Shown here in pieces: positions 34,513-42,982 of a DNA stretch of 64,000 nt (position 1 is its first letter; each line of letters begins with the position of its first letter). The notes under the pieces are model-generated. The model was given only the letters and a program-made list of their open reading frames with translations, ran no database searches and was not told where the DNA came from. Where the stretch lies: positions 930,001 to 994,000 of the forward strand of contig CAWIES010000002.1 of assembly GCA_963835215.1 (NCBI GenBank), in the 5' to 3' direction. A program made the position numbers and the translations under genes. Origin of the DNA: Roseiarcus sp963835215. GTDB taxonomy: Bacteria > Pseudomonadota > Alphaproteobacteria > Rhizobiales > Beijerinckiaceae.

Positions 34513-36138
34513 TTAGGCTGTCGGCAGTTTGTAGTCGCGGAACGTCTCGCGCAGCTTGAGCTTGTTGATTTTGCCGCTGGCGGTGTGGGGGATCTCGTTC
34601 ACGGTCTGCACGTCGTCGGGCATCCACCACTTGGCGATACGGCCCTCGAGGAAGCCGAGCACTTCGGCCCTCTTGGGCTCTTTGCCTTCCTTGGGCACGA
34701 CGATCAGCAGCGGCCGCTCGTCCCACTTGGGGTGGGCAATGCCAATCACCGCCGCTTCGGCGACATCGGGATGGCCGACGGCGAGGTTCTCGATTTCGAT
34801 CGAGGAGATCCACTCGCCGCCCGACTTGATGACATCCTTGGCGCGGTCGGTGATGTGCATGAAGCCGTCGGCGTCGATGGTGGCGATGTCGCCGGTGTCG
34901 AAGAAGCCATACTCGTCGAGGACGTCGTGGTCCTCTCTGAAATAACGCTTCGCCACGGCGGGACCGGCGACCTTGAGCCGGCCGAAACGCTCGCCGTCCC
35001 ACGGCAGCTCGCGGTTCTCGTCATCGACGATCTTCATCTCGACGCCGAAGGGCGCCCAGCCTTGCTTGTTCTTGATCGCCAGCTGTTCCTCACGCGTCGC
35101 CCCAGCCTGCATCGGCTTGAGCGAGCCGACCGAGCCGAGCGGGCTCATTTCCGTCATGCCCCAGGCGTGGCGAACCTCGACCCCGAACTCCTCCTCGAAC
35201 GCCTTGATGATCGAGGGTGGGCAGGCCGAGCCGCCAATGATGACGCATTTAAGCCAGGAGAGCTTCTTGCCCTCCTTGCGCATGTAGGCGAGGAGCATCA
35301 GCCACACCGTTGGCACCGCCGCGGTGAAAGTCACCCGTTCGCTCTCCAGCAGTTCGTAGATCGAGGCGCCGTCGAGCTTGCCGCCCGGCATCACCAGCTT
35401 GGCGCCCTTCATCGGCGCGCTGAAGGCGATGCCCCAGGAATTGGCGTGGAACATCGGCACGATCGGCAAGACCGACGAGCCGGGGCCGATCGGCATGCAT
35501 TCGAGGCCGGCGGTGAACAGGGAGTGCAGCACGTTGGAGCGGTGCGAATAGAGCACGCCCTTGGGATTGCCGGTGGTGCCGGAGGTGTAGCAAAGGCCGG
35601 CGGCGGTGTTTTCGTCGAACTCGGGCCAGCGGAAGTCGCCGTCGACTTCGCCGATCCAATCCTCGTAGGCCACCGCGTTCTTCAGCGTCGTCGCCGGCAT
35701 GTGGGCGGCGTCGGTGATCACAACGTAACGCTCGATTGTCGGCAGCCTGGCGGCGATCGCCTCCATCAGCGGCACGAAGGTCAGATCGATCAGCGCGATC
35801 CGATCTTCGGCGTGGTTCATGATCCAGACGATCTGCTCGGGAAACAGCCGCGGATTGACGGTGTGACAGATCGCTCCGATGCCCGAGACGCCGTACCAGG
35901 TCTCGAGATGGCGTTGATTGTTCCAGGCCAGCGTCGCGACACGGTCGCCGAGCTTGATTCCGTCGCGCGTCAGGCGCTGGGCCACCTTCAAAGCGCGCTC
36001 GCGCACCTGCGCGTAGTTGGCGCGCACGATCGGGCCTTCGACCAGACGGCTGACGACTTCCTGGCGCGGGTGCTGGAGGGCGGCCGAGTCGATGATCTTG
36101 TGAATCAGCAACGGCCAGTCTTGCATCAGCCCGAGCAT
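34513..36138 (-). CDS. Fatty-acid-CoA ligase (AMP-forming, medium/long chain)
   Basis: 541 residues with a strong ribosome-binding site GGGAGGAG. The P-loop motif YTSGTTGNPKGVLYSHRSNV (about residues 187-206) is the ATP/AMP signature. MTEMSPLGSVGS, DTGDIATIDADGFMHI and the hinge DRAKDVIKSGGEWISS follow, as does the catalytic C-terminal Lys in ASGKINKLKLRE. It activates carboxylic acids to CoA thioesters through acyl-adenylates. The overall sequence fits the AlkK-like medium-chain group, but the substrate is not certain. It is divergent from a MarR regulator that may control it. Confidence 0.93.
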   Translation of the reverse strand: MLGLMQDWPLLIHKIIDSAALQHPRQEVVSRLVEGPIVRANYAQVRERALKVAQRLTRDGIKLGDRVATLAWNNQRHLETWYGVSGIGAICHTVNPRLFPEQIVWIMNHAEDRIALIDLTFVPLMEAIAARLPTIERYVVITDAAHMPATTLKNAVAYEDWIGEVDGDFRWPEFDENTAAGLCYTSGTTGNPKGVLYSHRSNVLHSLFTAGLECMPIGPGSSVLPIVPMFHANSWGIAFSAPMKGAKLVMPGGKLDGASIYELLESERVTFTAAVPTVWLMLLAYMRKEGKKLSWLKCVIIGGSACPPSIIKAFEEEFGVEVRHAWGMTEMSPLGSVGSLKPMQAGATREEQLAIKNKQGWAPFGVEMKIVDDENRELPWDGERFGRLKVAGPAVAKRYFREDHDVLDEYGFFDTGDIATIDADGFMHITDRAKDVIKSGGEWISSIEIENLAVGHPDVAEAAVIGIAHPKWDERPLLIVVPKEGKEPKRAEVLGFLEGRIAKWWMPDDVQTVNEIPHTASGKINKLKLRETFRDYKLPTA

Positions 36139-36259
36139 CGCGCTCCTCCCGTCTTTTTCGCGCCCGCGGCTTGAGCCGCGTGGTTTTCCTTGCGTTCTTT
36201 TGCAATTACCACGACCCCCAACGGCGCGCCAGACGGCTAAGGGACGCTAGGCGATTGGT

Positions 36260-36277
36260 CGGCAACGCAAATTGCCG
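36260..36277. promoter_or_regulatory. Inverted repeat, candidate MarR operator
   Basis: CGGCAA (36260-36265) and TTGCCG (36272-36277) are exact reverse complements, six bases apart. They lie in the divergent gap between the acyl-CoA ligase and MarR genes, about 70 bases before the MarR ATG. A TATAGG -10-like element follows at 36293-36298. Assignment to this MarR protein is inferred. Confidence 0.5.
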
Positions 36278-36349
36278 GGCGCCGCGCGCCTCTATAGGCT
36301 ATCGCCGCCGCGCGCCCCCTTGCGAAGCGGCGTCACTGGATTTCGAGCC

Positions 36350-36817
36350 ATGGCCGAAGACGAGACGAGAGAGCGCGCGGTCCGCGTCTGGTTCCGCCTT
36401 CTGCGGCTGGAGAGCCGCCTCCAGTCGGCGGTCGCGGAGCGGCTGCGCGAGATCGGCCTGTCGGTGCCCCAATGCGACGTGCTGACGACGCTGACCGAAG
36501 CGGAGGGCGTCAGCCAGCAGGCGCTCGCCGAGCGGCTCTACGTCACCAAGGGCAACATCTCCGGCCTGCTCGACCGGCTCGAGGGGGCGGGACTGGTCGA
36601 GCGGCGCTCGATCGCCGCCGACCGCCGGCAATACGCGATTTATTTGACCGCCGAGGGACGCGCGGCGGCGGAAAAGGCGATCGCCATGCAGCACGTGCTG
36701 ATTGCCGCGACGCTCGGCCGGCTCAAGAGCGACGACCTCGCCGCCTTCGAATCGCTGCTGATCGCCACCCGCGATCTGGTGCGCGCCTATCGCCAGCACG
36801 CGACGGCGCCCGCCTGA
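36350..36817 (+). CDS. MarR family transcriptional regulator
   Basis: 155 residues from the ATG at 36350. LRLESRLQSAVAERLREIGL leads into the winged helix: VSQQALAERLYVTKGNISGLLDRLEGAGLVERR and the wing AADRRQYAIYLTAEG. MarR dimers bind small palindromes and are released by ligands or oxidants. The divergent neighbour is the acyl-CoA ligase gene, a plausible target. There is a candidate inverted repeat in the intervening 211 bases. The ribosome-binding site is weak. Confidence 0.93.
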   Translation: MAEDETRERAVRVWFRLLRLESRLQSAVAERLREIGLSVPQCDVLTTLTEAEGVSQQALAERLYVTKGNISGLLDRLEGAGLVERRSIAADRRQYAIYLTAEGRAAAEKAIAMQHVLIAATLGRLKSDDLAAFESLLIATRDLVRAYRQHATAPA

Positions 36818-36932
36818 AGCGGACCTTGGCGCGGCGCGCCACGCAATCTCCTCAATCGCGCGCCAGCGTCACGCCGCTTCGATTGCCCGGCTCCCAGTGC
36901 GGCGCTAGGAAGGGGCCAATTGGGAGACGCGC

Positions 36933-37541
36933 TTGAACGCCAATAAGACGAGCGGCCGGCCGGCCAAACCTAAGCTGTCGCCATCGGCGATCGGCGCCAT
37001 CGCGGTGACGGCCGCGTTGATCGGCCTCGGCGTCTGGATCGTCGCAACGCCGGCGCGCCGCCCGCCCGCGCTGGTCGGCGGCCCGTTCACGCTGGAGACA
37101 GCGGGCGGCAAGACATTGTCGGACGTCGACCTCAAGGGCCATCCGTTCCTGGTCTATTTCGGCTACACGCATTGCCCCGACGTCTGCCCGACGACGCTGG
37201 CCGATATCGCCGACGTGCTGCACAAGATGCCGGACAAGCCGATCCGCGTGCTGTTCGTCACCGTCGATCCCGAGCGCGACAGCCCGGCGACGATGGCCGA
37301 TTATGTCAGCAGCTTCGATCCGCGCTTTGTCGGCCTGTCGGGCACGCCGGAGCAGATCGCCGCGACCGAGAAGGGCTACCGCGTCTATGCCCATAAGGGG
37401 CCGGCGCAGAGCGACGGCGGCTATACGATGGACCATTCCTCGGTGGTCTATCTGATGGACAAGAACGGCGCCTTCGTCGAATCGCTCGATCTTGAGCGCC
37501 CGCCGGAAGACACGGCGAAGGAATTGGCGGGGTATCTTTAA
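36933..37541 (+). CDS. SCO1/SenC family copper-binding thioredoxin-like protein
   Basis: 202 residues from a TTG start preceded by GGGAGA. One N-terminal membrane anchor (AIGAIAVTAALIGLGVWIV, about 18-36) exposes the domain to the periplasm. The thioredoxin-like fold shows YFGYTHCPDVCPTTLADI, with the CxxxC copper ligands, and the third ligand His in TMDHSSVVYLMD. SCO1 proteins load copper into cytochrome c oxidase subunit II. No oxidase gene is adjacent. It follows the MarR gene by 115 bases, so its own promoter is likely. Confidence 0.96.
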   Translation: MNANKTSGRPAKPKLSPSAIGAIAVTAALIGLGVWIVATPARRPPALVGGPFTLETAGGKTLSDVDLKGHPFLVYFGYTHCPDVCPTTLADIADVLHKMPDKPIRVLFVTVDPERDSPATMADYVSSFDPRFVGLSGTPEQIAATEKGYRVYAHKGPAQSDGGYTMDHSSVVYLMDKNGAFVESLDLERPPEDTAKELAGYL

Positions 37542-37553
37542 GGCGCGCTGGCG

Positions 37554-37608
37554 CTTGTAGACGCGGCCGCTGGCCGCGTCGGGCGCGGTCGCCGACCGCG
37601 CCTACAAA
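37554..37608. repeat. Palindromic repeat (TTGTAG...CTACAA)
   Basis: Two perfect hairpins in tandem, GACGCGGCC-gct-GGCCGCGTC and GGCGCGGTC-gcc-GACCGCGCC, are enclosed by an outer TTGTAG/CTACAA pair. It lies 13 bases after the SCO1 stop. The form is that of a mobile palindromic intergenic unit or a bidirectional terminator-like structure. Confidence 0.75.
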
Positions 37609-37671
37609 GGGCGCCTCAGTCCATCCGCATCGCGACGCCAATTACACCATTCGCAATTTGCGCGACAGCGC

Positions 37672-38217
37672 TCAAACGAATTCAAATCGACCACCTTCGA
37701 CGACGAAGTGCTTCGCGTTGCCCGAAGTGTCAAAGAATCGCCAGTCCTCGTCGACCGACCCGTCAGGAAAGAGCTGCAAGCGAACGTTGCCTGTAAACGA
37801 AATCTCGACGCCCCCGTATTGATCAGCCGAGACAGCCGTAACGAGCAACCCTTCTCCGGCATTCGTGTGCGATCGCGTGTCCGGATCATACCCACCCAAA
37901 AGCTCGGCAAGGCGGACATTTTGCAATGTACCCGCTTTGGGATCGCTCCGATCTATCGCAGCGCCCTCCGCAGGCGGCACGTCGCGATCGGAGGTTCCGG
38001 TGATTAGACCGTCCTGGCCAGCCAATCGCCACGGACATTGCACATGGAGCGCATAGGCGCCGACGGTTCCCTTACGGTGGTGCGGCCGGATCGGACCAAA
38101 ATGAAAGACACGCATGTCTGCTGCGCTGCGCGCGATGGACAGTTTCAGCCCGACGAGCGGTTGCAGGGCTTGTTGGGCAGAGGGCAAATTCAAAAAGGCG
38201 TTCCTCCAATTCTGCAA
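37672..38217 (-). CDS. Conserved hypothetical protein
   Basis: 181 residues. No signal or membrane segment is apparent. A central CPWRL motif (HVQCPWRLAGQDGLITG, about 59-75) and C-terminal EISFTGNVRLQLFPDGSVDEDWRFF suggest a mainly beta fold with a repeated W-containing hairpin. The local base composition is less GC-rich than the surroundings. I know this layout only from uncharacterised or immunity-type proteins and assign no function. It ends near the hisF stop side of the his operon and on the same strand. Confidence 0.7.
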   Translation of the reverse strand: MQNWRNAFLNLPSAQQALQPLVGLKLSIARSAADMRVFHFGPIRPHHRKGTVGAYALHVQCPWRLAGQDGLITGTSDRDVPPAEGAAIDRSDPKAGTLQNVRLAELLGGYDPDTRSHTNAGEGLLVTAVSADQYGGVEISFTGNVRLQLFPDGSVDEDWRFFDTSGNAKHFVVEGGRFEFV

Positions 38218-38233
38218 TTGGCTTCGACGCCCT

Positions 38234-39010
38234 TCAATCCATTCGCATCGGGATGCCGGCGCCCGCCATGCGCTGCTTGGCCTCGCGGATGGTGAATTCG
38301 CCGAAATGGAAGATCGAGGCGGCGAGCACCGCGCTGGCGTGACCGTCTTTCACGCCGGCGACGAGATCGTCGAGCGCGCCGACGCCGCCCGAAGCAATGA
38401 CCGGGATTGTCACCGCGTCGGCGACGGCGCGCGTCAATGGGATGTCAAAGCCGATCCTCGCTCCGTCGCGGTCCATCGACGTCAGCAGGATTTCGCCCGC
38501 GCCGAGCGCCGTCACTTCGCGCGCGTATTCTACGACGTCGACGCCGGTTGGGCGCCGCCCGCCGTGGGTGAATATCTCCCAGCGCGGCGGCGCGCCGGGC
38601 GCGGTCGCGACTTGCTTGGCGTCGATGGCGACGACCACGCATTGGCTGCCGAATTTCTCGGCCGCGGCGCGCACGAAGCTGCGATCGGCGACGGCGGCCG
38701 AATTGATCGAGGCTTTGTCCGCGCCCGCCAGCAACAGGTTGCGGATGTCGTCGAGCGTGCGCACGCCGCCCCCGACGGTGAGGGGCATGAAGCAGACCTC
38801 GGCGGTGCGGCGCACCACGTCCATCAGCGTGCCGCGATCCTCGTGACTGGCGGCGATGTCGAGGAAGCACAATTCGTCAGCGCCCGCCTGATCGTACGCG
38901 ACCGCGCATTCGACCGGATCGCCGGCGTCGCGCAGATTGACGAAATTGACGCCCTTGACGACGCGGCCATCCTTGACGTCGAGGCACGGAATGACGCGCG
39001 CTTTAAGCAC
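38234..39010 (-). CDS. hisF: Imidazole glycerol phosphate synthase, cyclase subunit
   Basis: 258 residues. RVIPCLDVKDGRVVKGVNF carries the catalytic Asp11 and LTVGGGVRTLDDIRNLLLAGA the first phosphate loop. QCVVVAIDAKQV holds the second catalytic Asp and IASGGVGALDDLVAGV the other phosphate site. HisF uses ammonia from HisH to form IGP and AICAR from PRFAR, in the histidine pathway. The start overlaps hisA by eight bases. The last visible gene of the his unit; hisE is not in this window. Confidence 0.98.
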   Translation of the reverse strand: MLKARVIPCLDVKDGRVVKGVNFVNLRDAGDPVECAVAYDQAGADELCFLDIAASHEDRGTLMDVVRRTAEVCFMPLTVGGGVRTLDDIRNLLLAGADKASINSAAVADRSFVRAAAEKFGSQCVVVAIDAKQVATAPGAPPRWEIFTHGGRRPTGVDVVEYAREVTALGAGEILLTSMDRDGARIGFDIPLTRAVADAVTIPVIASGGVGALDDLVAGVKDGHASAVLAASIFHFGEFTIREAKQRMAGAGIPMRMD

Positions 39011-39755
39011 GGGCGACCTCCGCGGCGCGGATCAGCGCCAGCGCCTCGCGCGCGTCGAGCCGGCCGTCGTAAAGAGCGCGCCCGGTGATCGCGCCGGCGA
39101 GCCGCGCGCAATCGGGTTCGAGCAGACGCTTGACGTCCTCGATCGAAGCAAGCCCGCCCGAGGCGATGACCGGCACGGCAACCGCCTCTGCGAGCGCGAT
39201 CGTCGCGGCAATGTTGAGGCCCTGCATCACGCCGTCGCGGCTGATATCGGTGTAGATGAGCGCGGCCACCCCTGCGTCCTCAAAGCGTCGCCCGAGATCG
39301 ACCGCCGCGACATCGGAGGTGCGCGCCCAGCCATCCACCGCGACCCGTCCGTCGCGCGCGTCGATGCCGACCGCGACCCGGCCGGGATAAAGCCGCGAAG
39401 CCTCGCGCACGAAGGCGGGGTCCTCGACTGCGGCGGTGCCGATGATGACGCGCGCCACGCCCTTTTCCAGCCAGCCGGCGACCGTCTTCATGTCGCGCAC
39501 GCCGCCGCCAAGCTGCACCTTCATCGAGACGGCGGAGAGAATGTGCTCGACCGCCGCGGCGTTCATCGGCTGGCCGGCGAAGGCGCCGTCGAGATCGACG
39601 ACATGCAGCCATTCGAAGCCCTGACGCTCGAACTCGCGCGCCTGCGCCGCCGGATCGACGTTGAACACAGTCGCCTGCGCCATGTCGCCGCGCACCAGGC
39701 GCACGCACTCGCCCCCCTTGAGGTCGATGGCGGGAAACAGGATCACGGGCGCCAC
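39003..39755 (-). CDS. hisA: Phosphoribosylformimino-5-aminoimidazole carboxamide ribotide isomerase
   Basis: 250 residues. The start VILFPAIDLKGGECVRLVRG holds the catalytic Asp; GGGVRDMKTVAGWLEKGVAR is a phosphate loop, and ALIYTDISRDGVMQGLN holds the second catalytic Asp. HisA performs an Amadori rearrangement of ProFAR to PRFAR in the same barrel fold as HisF. It overlaps hisH by 13 bases and hisF by 8, so all three are translationally coupled. Confidence 0.98.
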   Translation of the reverse strand: MAPVILFPAIDLKGGECVRLVRGDMAQATVFNVDPAAQAREFERQGFEWLHVVDLDGAFAGQPMNAAAVEHILSAVSMKVQLGGGVRDMKTVAGWLEKGVARVIIGTAAVEDPAFVREASRLYPGRVAVGIDARDGRVAVDGWARTSDVAAVDLGRRFEDAGVAALIYTDISRDGVMQGLNIAATIALAEAVAVPVIASGGLASIEDVKRLLEPDCARLAGAITGRALYDGRLDAREALALIRAAEVARA

Positions 39756-40390
39756 CTCAGGAAATTGGCGATGAAAGCGAGGCCGAGCTTCTGGCTCTTT
39801 TCCGGATGAAACTGCGTGCCGACGACATTGTCGCGCGCGACCATCGCCGTCACCGGACCGCCGTAGTCGGCGTCGGCGACAACGTCGGCCGGATTGGCGG
39901 CATAGAGCTGGAACGAGTGAACGAAATAGGCGTGCAGCCCGTCGTCGCCGGTGGCGATGTTGGCGAGCAGCGGGTGAGGCCGCTTCACCTGCAACGTGTT
40001 CCAGCCCATGTGGGGGATCTTCATCTCCGGCGGCGCGACGATCGGACCGACGTCGCCGGCGACCCAGTCGAGTCCGGGGACGATCTCATATTCCAGTCCG
40101 CGCGTCGCCATGAGCTGCATGCCGACGCAGATGCCGAGGAACGGGCGGCCGCGAGCGCGCACGCTCTCTTCGAGCGCCTCGACCATGCCTGGCACGGCGT
40201 CGAGGCCGCGCCGGCAATCCGCGAAGGCGCCGACGCCCGGCAGCACGATGCGCTCGGCGCGCACGACCTCGTCAGGGTCGCGCGTCACCTTCACTTTGAG
40301 GGCGAGCCCCGCTTCGCGCGCGGCGCGCTCAAAGGCTTTGTGGGCGGAGTGGAGATTGCCCGACCCGTAATCGACGATCGCAACACTCAT
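39743..40390 (-). CDS. hisH: Imidazole glycerol phosphate synthase, glutaminase subunit
   Basis: 215 residues from the ATG at 40390 (MSVAIVDYGSGNLHS). The glutaminase nucleophile is the Cys in FLGICVGMQLM (about residue 85), and the His and Glu of the triad are in GTQFHPEKSQKLG near the C-terminus. HisH supplies ammonia to HisF. Only one base separates its start from the end of the DUF2628 gene upstream, and it overlaps hisA, consistent with one transcript. Confidence 0.98.
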   Translation of the reverse strand: MSVAIVDYGSGNLHSAHKAFERAAREAGLALKVKVTRDPDEVVRAERIVLPGVGAFADCRRGLDAVPGMVEALEESVRARGRPFLGICVGMQLMATRGLEYEIVPGLDWVAGDVGPIVAPPEMKIPHMGWNTLQVKRPHPLLANIATGDDGLHAYFVHSFQLYAANPADVVADADYGGPVTAMVARDNVVGTQFHPEKSQKLGLAFIANFLRWRP

Positions 40391-40391
40391 C

Positions 40392-40862
40392 TCAGCCGCC
40401 CGCCTCCGGGAACAGGCCGAGGACATGAGGCGGCGCGCTGGCGGGTGGGTCGACGACGGTCCGCGCCGGGCGAGGCGGCGGAGCGACGAGGCGCTGAGCG
40501 AAGAACGCGCGCTCGGCGCTGTAGCGGTCGCCGGCGCAGACGATGTCGGCGAGCGGTCGCCCGCCCCGCGCCAGCGCCGCGCCCTGCAGAGCGCGGCCCT
40601 GCAGAGCCAGATAGAGCGCGCTCAACACGTAGAGCCAGAAATCGCCGCCGGGCGAGATGAAGCCGCGCCGCGTCGCCGCGCCGACAAGCGCCGCCGCGAG
40701 TATCCACAGCGCGAGCGGACGCCACAGGCCGCGCACGACTAGCCACAGCGGACCGAAGAGGAACGCCGGCCAGACGAAGCCGAGACGCAGCAGCCGCGCC
40801 CGTTCGAGCGCCTGCTCGGGCGCACCGGAATCGGCAGCGCAATGCACCGCATAGATCGCCAT
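40392..40862 (-). CDS. DUF2628 membrane protein within the his operon
   Basis: 156 residues. MAIYAVHCAADSGAPEQALERAR, then LGFVWPAFLFGPLWLVVRGLW and an Ala-rich second helix pair match DUF2628, a small protein of unknown function with 2-3 membrane segments. A polar Pro-rich tail closes it (about residues 125-156). It lies between hisB and hisH, a position kept in many Hyphomicrobiales. The purpose of this insertion is unknown. Confidence 0.9.
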   Translation of the reverse strand: MAIYAVHCAADSGAPEQALERARLLRLGFVWPAFLFGPLWLVVRGLWRPLALWILAAALVGAATRRGFISPGGDFWLYVLSALYLALQGRALQGAALARGGRPLADIVCAGDRYSAERAFFAQRLVAPPPRPARTVVDPPASAPPHVLGLFPEAGG

Positions 40863-40907
40863 TTCGCGTTCGACCGCCTTTGGAGGCGGTCTCCTTTCGC
40901 AGCGTGT

Positions 40908-41495
40908 TTACAGCGCGCCCTTGGTCGAGGGGACGCGCGAGGCCTGTCGCGGGTCAATTGCAAGCGCGGCGCCAAGCGCGCGGGCGACGCCCTTGAAGCA
41001 GGATTCGGCAATATGATGGCTGTTGGCGCCATACAAATTGTCGATATGCAGCGTCAGGCCGGCGTTGACGGCCAAAGCCTGAAAGAATTCGCGCACCAGC
41101 TCGACGTCGAAACTGGCAATCTTCTGCGTCGGAAATTCGACGCGGAAGACGAGAAAAGGCCGCCCGGAAACGTCGACGGCGACGCGGGTCAGGCTTTCAT
41201 CCATCGGCAGCAGGCAGTCGGCGTAGCGGGTGACCCCGCGCTTGTCGCCGAGCGCCTGACGCAGCGCCTGGCCGAGCGCGATGCCGACATCCTCGACGGT
41301 GTGGTGGTCGTCGATATGACGGTCGCCCTCGGCGCGAATCGTGATGTCGATCAGGGAATGGCGCGCGAGCTGGTCGAGCATATGGTCGAAGAAGCCGACG
41401 CCGGTTTTGACGTCAGCCTTGCCCGAACCGTCAAGATCGAGGGCGACCTCGATCGCGGTCTCGCTGGTTTTGCGCGAAACGGCGCCTTTGCGCAT
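40908..41495 (-). CDS. hisB: Imidazoleglycerol-phosphate dehydratase
   Basis: 195 residues. RKTSETAIEVALDLDGSG, then GFFDHMLDQLARHSLIDITI and HIDDHHTVEDVGIALGQAL with its repeated Mn-binding His/Glu residues are unmistakable, and SHHIAESCFKGVARALG closes the second metal site. The enzyme dehydrates IGP to imidazole acetol phosphate. It is monofunctional, as usual in alphaproteobacteria. It is the first gene of the his run here, and the 174 bases upstream hold its promoter. Confidence 0.98.
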   Translation of the reverse strand: MRKGAVSRKTSETAIEVALDLDGSGKADVKTGVGFFDHMLDQLARHSLIDITIRAEGDRHIDDHHTVEDVGIALGQALRQALGDKRGVTRYADCLLPMDESLTRVAVDVSGRPFLVFRVEFPTQKIASFDVELVREFFQALAVNAGLTLHIDNLYGANSHHIAESCFKGVARALGAALAIDPRQASRVPSTKGAL

Positions 41496-41669
41496 GATCT
41501 AGCCTTTGGATGGCGAGGAATTGGGCGGGGTGATAGCAAGCCCAGCGTCAATTTGCCACTGGCGAAGCAAAACGCGGTTTAGAGAGTGGAGGCGGCCGCC
41601 GTGGTGAGGCCGGAGCCCGGCTTCGCCGCGGCCATCAAATTGCCGCGGCGCCCGCTCCGCTCTCGAGGG

Positions 41670-42302
41670 TCAGCGCGTCAGCACGACGTGGGTCGCCAAC
41701 TCCGTTGGGACCGCCTCCGTCACCCGATAGCCAAGGCCCGGCAGGTCAATGCCGGCGAACAGGGATTCACCACGTCCCAGAACGACGGGCGACAGCGCCA
41801 ATTGCAACTCGTCGATCGCTCCTGCGAGCAGATACTGGCGGACCGTCGAAACTCCGCCGCCAATCTTCACGTCCAGGTCGCCCGCGGCGGCCTTGGCCTG
41901 GGCGAGCGCCGATTCGATGCCGTCGGTGACGAAATAGAAGGTCGTCCCGCCCTCCATTTCGATTGGCGCCCGGGCGTGGTGGGTGAGGATGAAGGTCGGC
42001 GCGTGATACGGCGGATTGTCGCCCCACCAGCCCTTCCAGTCGGGGCCGCCCCAGGCGTCGCCGGCCGGCCCGAACATATTGCGGCCGAGGATGAAGGCGC
42101 CAAAACCTTGCATCGCGGCGCTGGCGAAGCGGTCATCGGTCCCGCCGTCCTTCCCCATCATCGATCGAAAGGCGCGGGTCGGGTAGAACCAATTCATCAA
42201 CTCCCCGCCCCGCTTGCCGAGCGGATTTTTCAGGCTCTGGTCCGGGCCAGCCGCGAAGCCGTCGGCGGACACTGCAAAAGCCCTTACGCACACTTTACCC
42301 AT
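41670..42302 (-). CDS. Dihydrofolate reductase-like / RibD C-terminal family reductase
   Basis: 210 residues. The C-terminal half has the RibD-C/DHFR-like signature: VKIGGGVSTVRQYLLAGAID, then ELQLALSPVVLGRGESLF. A FILGRNMFGPAGDAW segment precedes it. Such small NADPH-dependent reductases are common in regulated pairs, with unknown substrates. It is divergent from an HxlR regulator. A perfect inverted repeat lies 12 bases before its ATG. No start ambiguity is obvious. Confidence 0.88.
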   Translation of the reverse strand: MGKVCVRAFAVSADGFAAGPDQSLKNPLGKRGGELMNWFYPTRAFRSMMGKDGGTDDRFASAAMQGFGAFILGRNMFGPAGDAWGGPDWKGWWGDNPPYHAPTFILTHHARAPIEMEGGTTFYFVTDGIESALAQAKAAAGDLDVKIGGGVSTVRQYLLAGAIDELQLALSPVVLGRGESLFAGIDLPGLGYRVTEAVPTELATHVVLTR

Positions 42303-42314
42303 GAAGGCCTCCGT

Positions 42315-42335
42315 CTGATTGTGAACTGCAATCAG
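42315..42335. promoter_or_regulatory. Perfect inverted repeat, candidate HxlR operator
   Basis: CTGATTG (42315-42321) and CAATCAG (42329-42335) are exact reverse complements with a seven-base spacer. It lies between the divergent DHFR-like (start 42302) and HxlR (start 42374) genes, 12 bases upstream of the former. A repressor here would block both promoters. Confidence 0.6.
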
Positions 42336-42373
42336 TTGAGTTTTGCCAGACTGGTTTTATATTGCAAGTGGTC

Positions 42374-42901
42374 ATGATCGAAAAACGCTCCGGCTGCCCG
42401 ATCAATCTTGCCGTCGAGGTGATCGGCGACCGCTGGAATCTTATCGTTATCCGCGACATCATGTTCGGCAATCGCCGGCATTTTCGCGAGCTGCTCACAA
42501 ACTCGGAAGAAGGCATCGCCTCCAACATTCTGGCGGCACGATTGAAGCGGCTCGTTGCGGAAGGGCTGCTCACGCGCAGGGACGATCCCGCCCACCGGCA
42601 GAAGGGGATCTACAGCCTGACCGAAAAGGCGATCCAACTGGCGCCCGTGCTGGTGCAACTGGGCGCCTGGGGCCGTCGACATCTAACGCCCTCGCCGGAG
42701 TTGGCGATCCGCCAGCAGTTAATGGAAGAGGGCGGCCCGCCACTCTTGAGCGCCTTCGCTGACCAACTGCGCCACATCCACCTCGAAACACCTCTGCCCG
42801 CGGGCCGCGAGAGCGTCATCGCTCGCCTGCAGGCCGCGTTCGAGCACGTGGCGGCGGAGCAACGAAACCAGGCGGCCGCGAAGATCAAGAAGAACGGATG
42901 A
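42374..42901 (+). CDS. HxlR family transcriptional regulator
   Basis: 175 residues from the ATG at 42374 (MIEKRSGCPINLAVEVIGDR). The single Cys near the N-terminus and the winged helix DRWNLIVIRDIMFGNRRHF, NILAARLKRLVAEGLL and the HRQKGIYSLTEKAIQL wing are family hallmarks. HxlR regulators sense reactive or aldehyde compounds, often through that Cys, and control divergent detoxifying enzymes. The DHFR-like gene opposite is the likely target. The C-terminal 60 residues are longer than in many HxlR proteins. Confidence 0.94.
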   Translation: MIEKRSGCPINLAVEVIGDRWNLIVIRDIMFGNRRHFRELLTNSEEGIASNILAARLKRLVAEGLLTRRDDPAHRQKGIYSLTEKAIQLAPVLVQLGAWGRRHLTPSPELAIRQQLMEEGGPPLLSAFADQLRHIHLETPLPAGRESVIARLQAAFEHVAAEQRNQAAAKIKKNG

Positions 42902-42982
42902 TCCGCCGCAGGGCCGCGGTGAGCCGTCGAGCCTGCAATGGCGCACGGCGCGGGTCCGCCGCCCAGCCTGAGAGGCGCCCCT

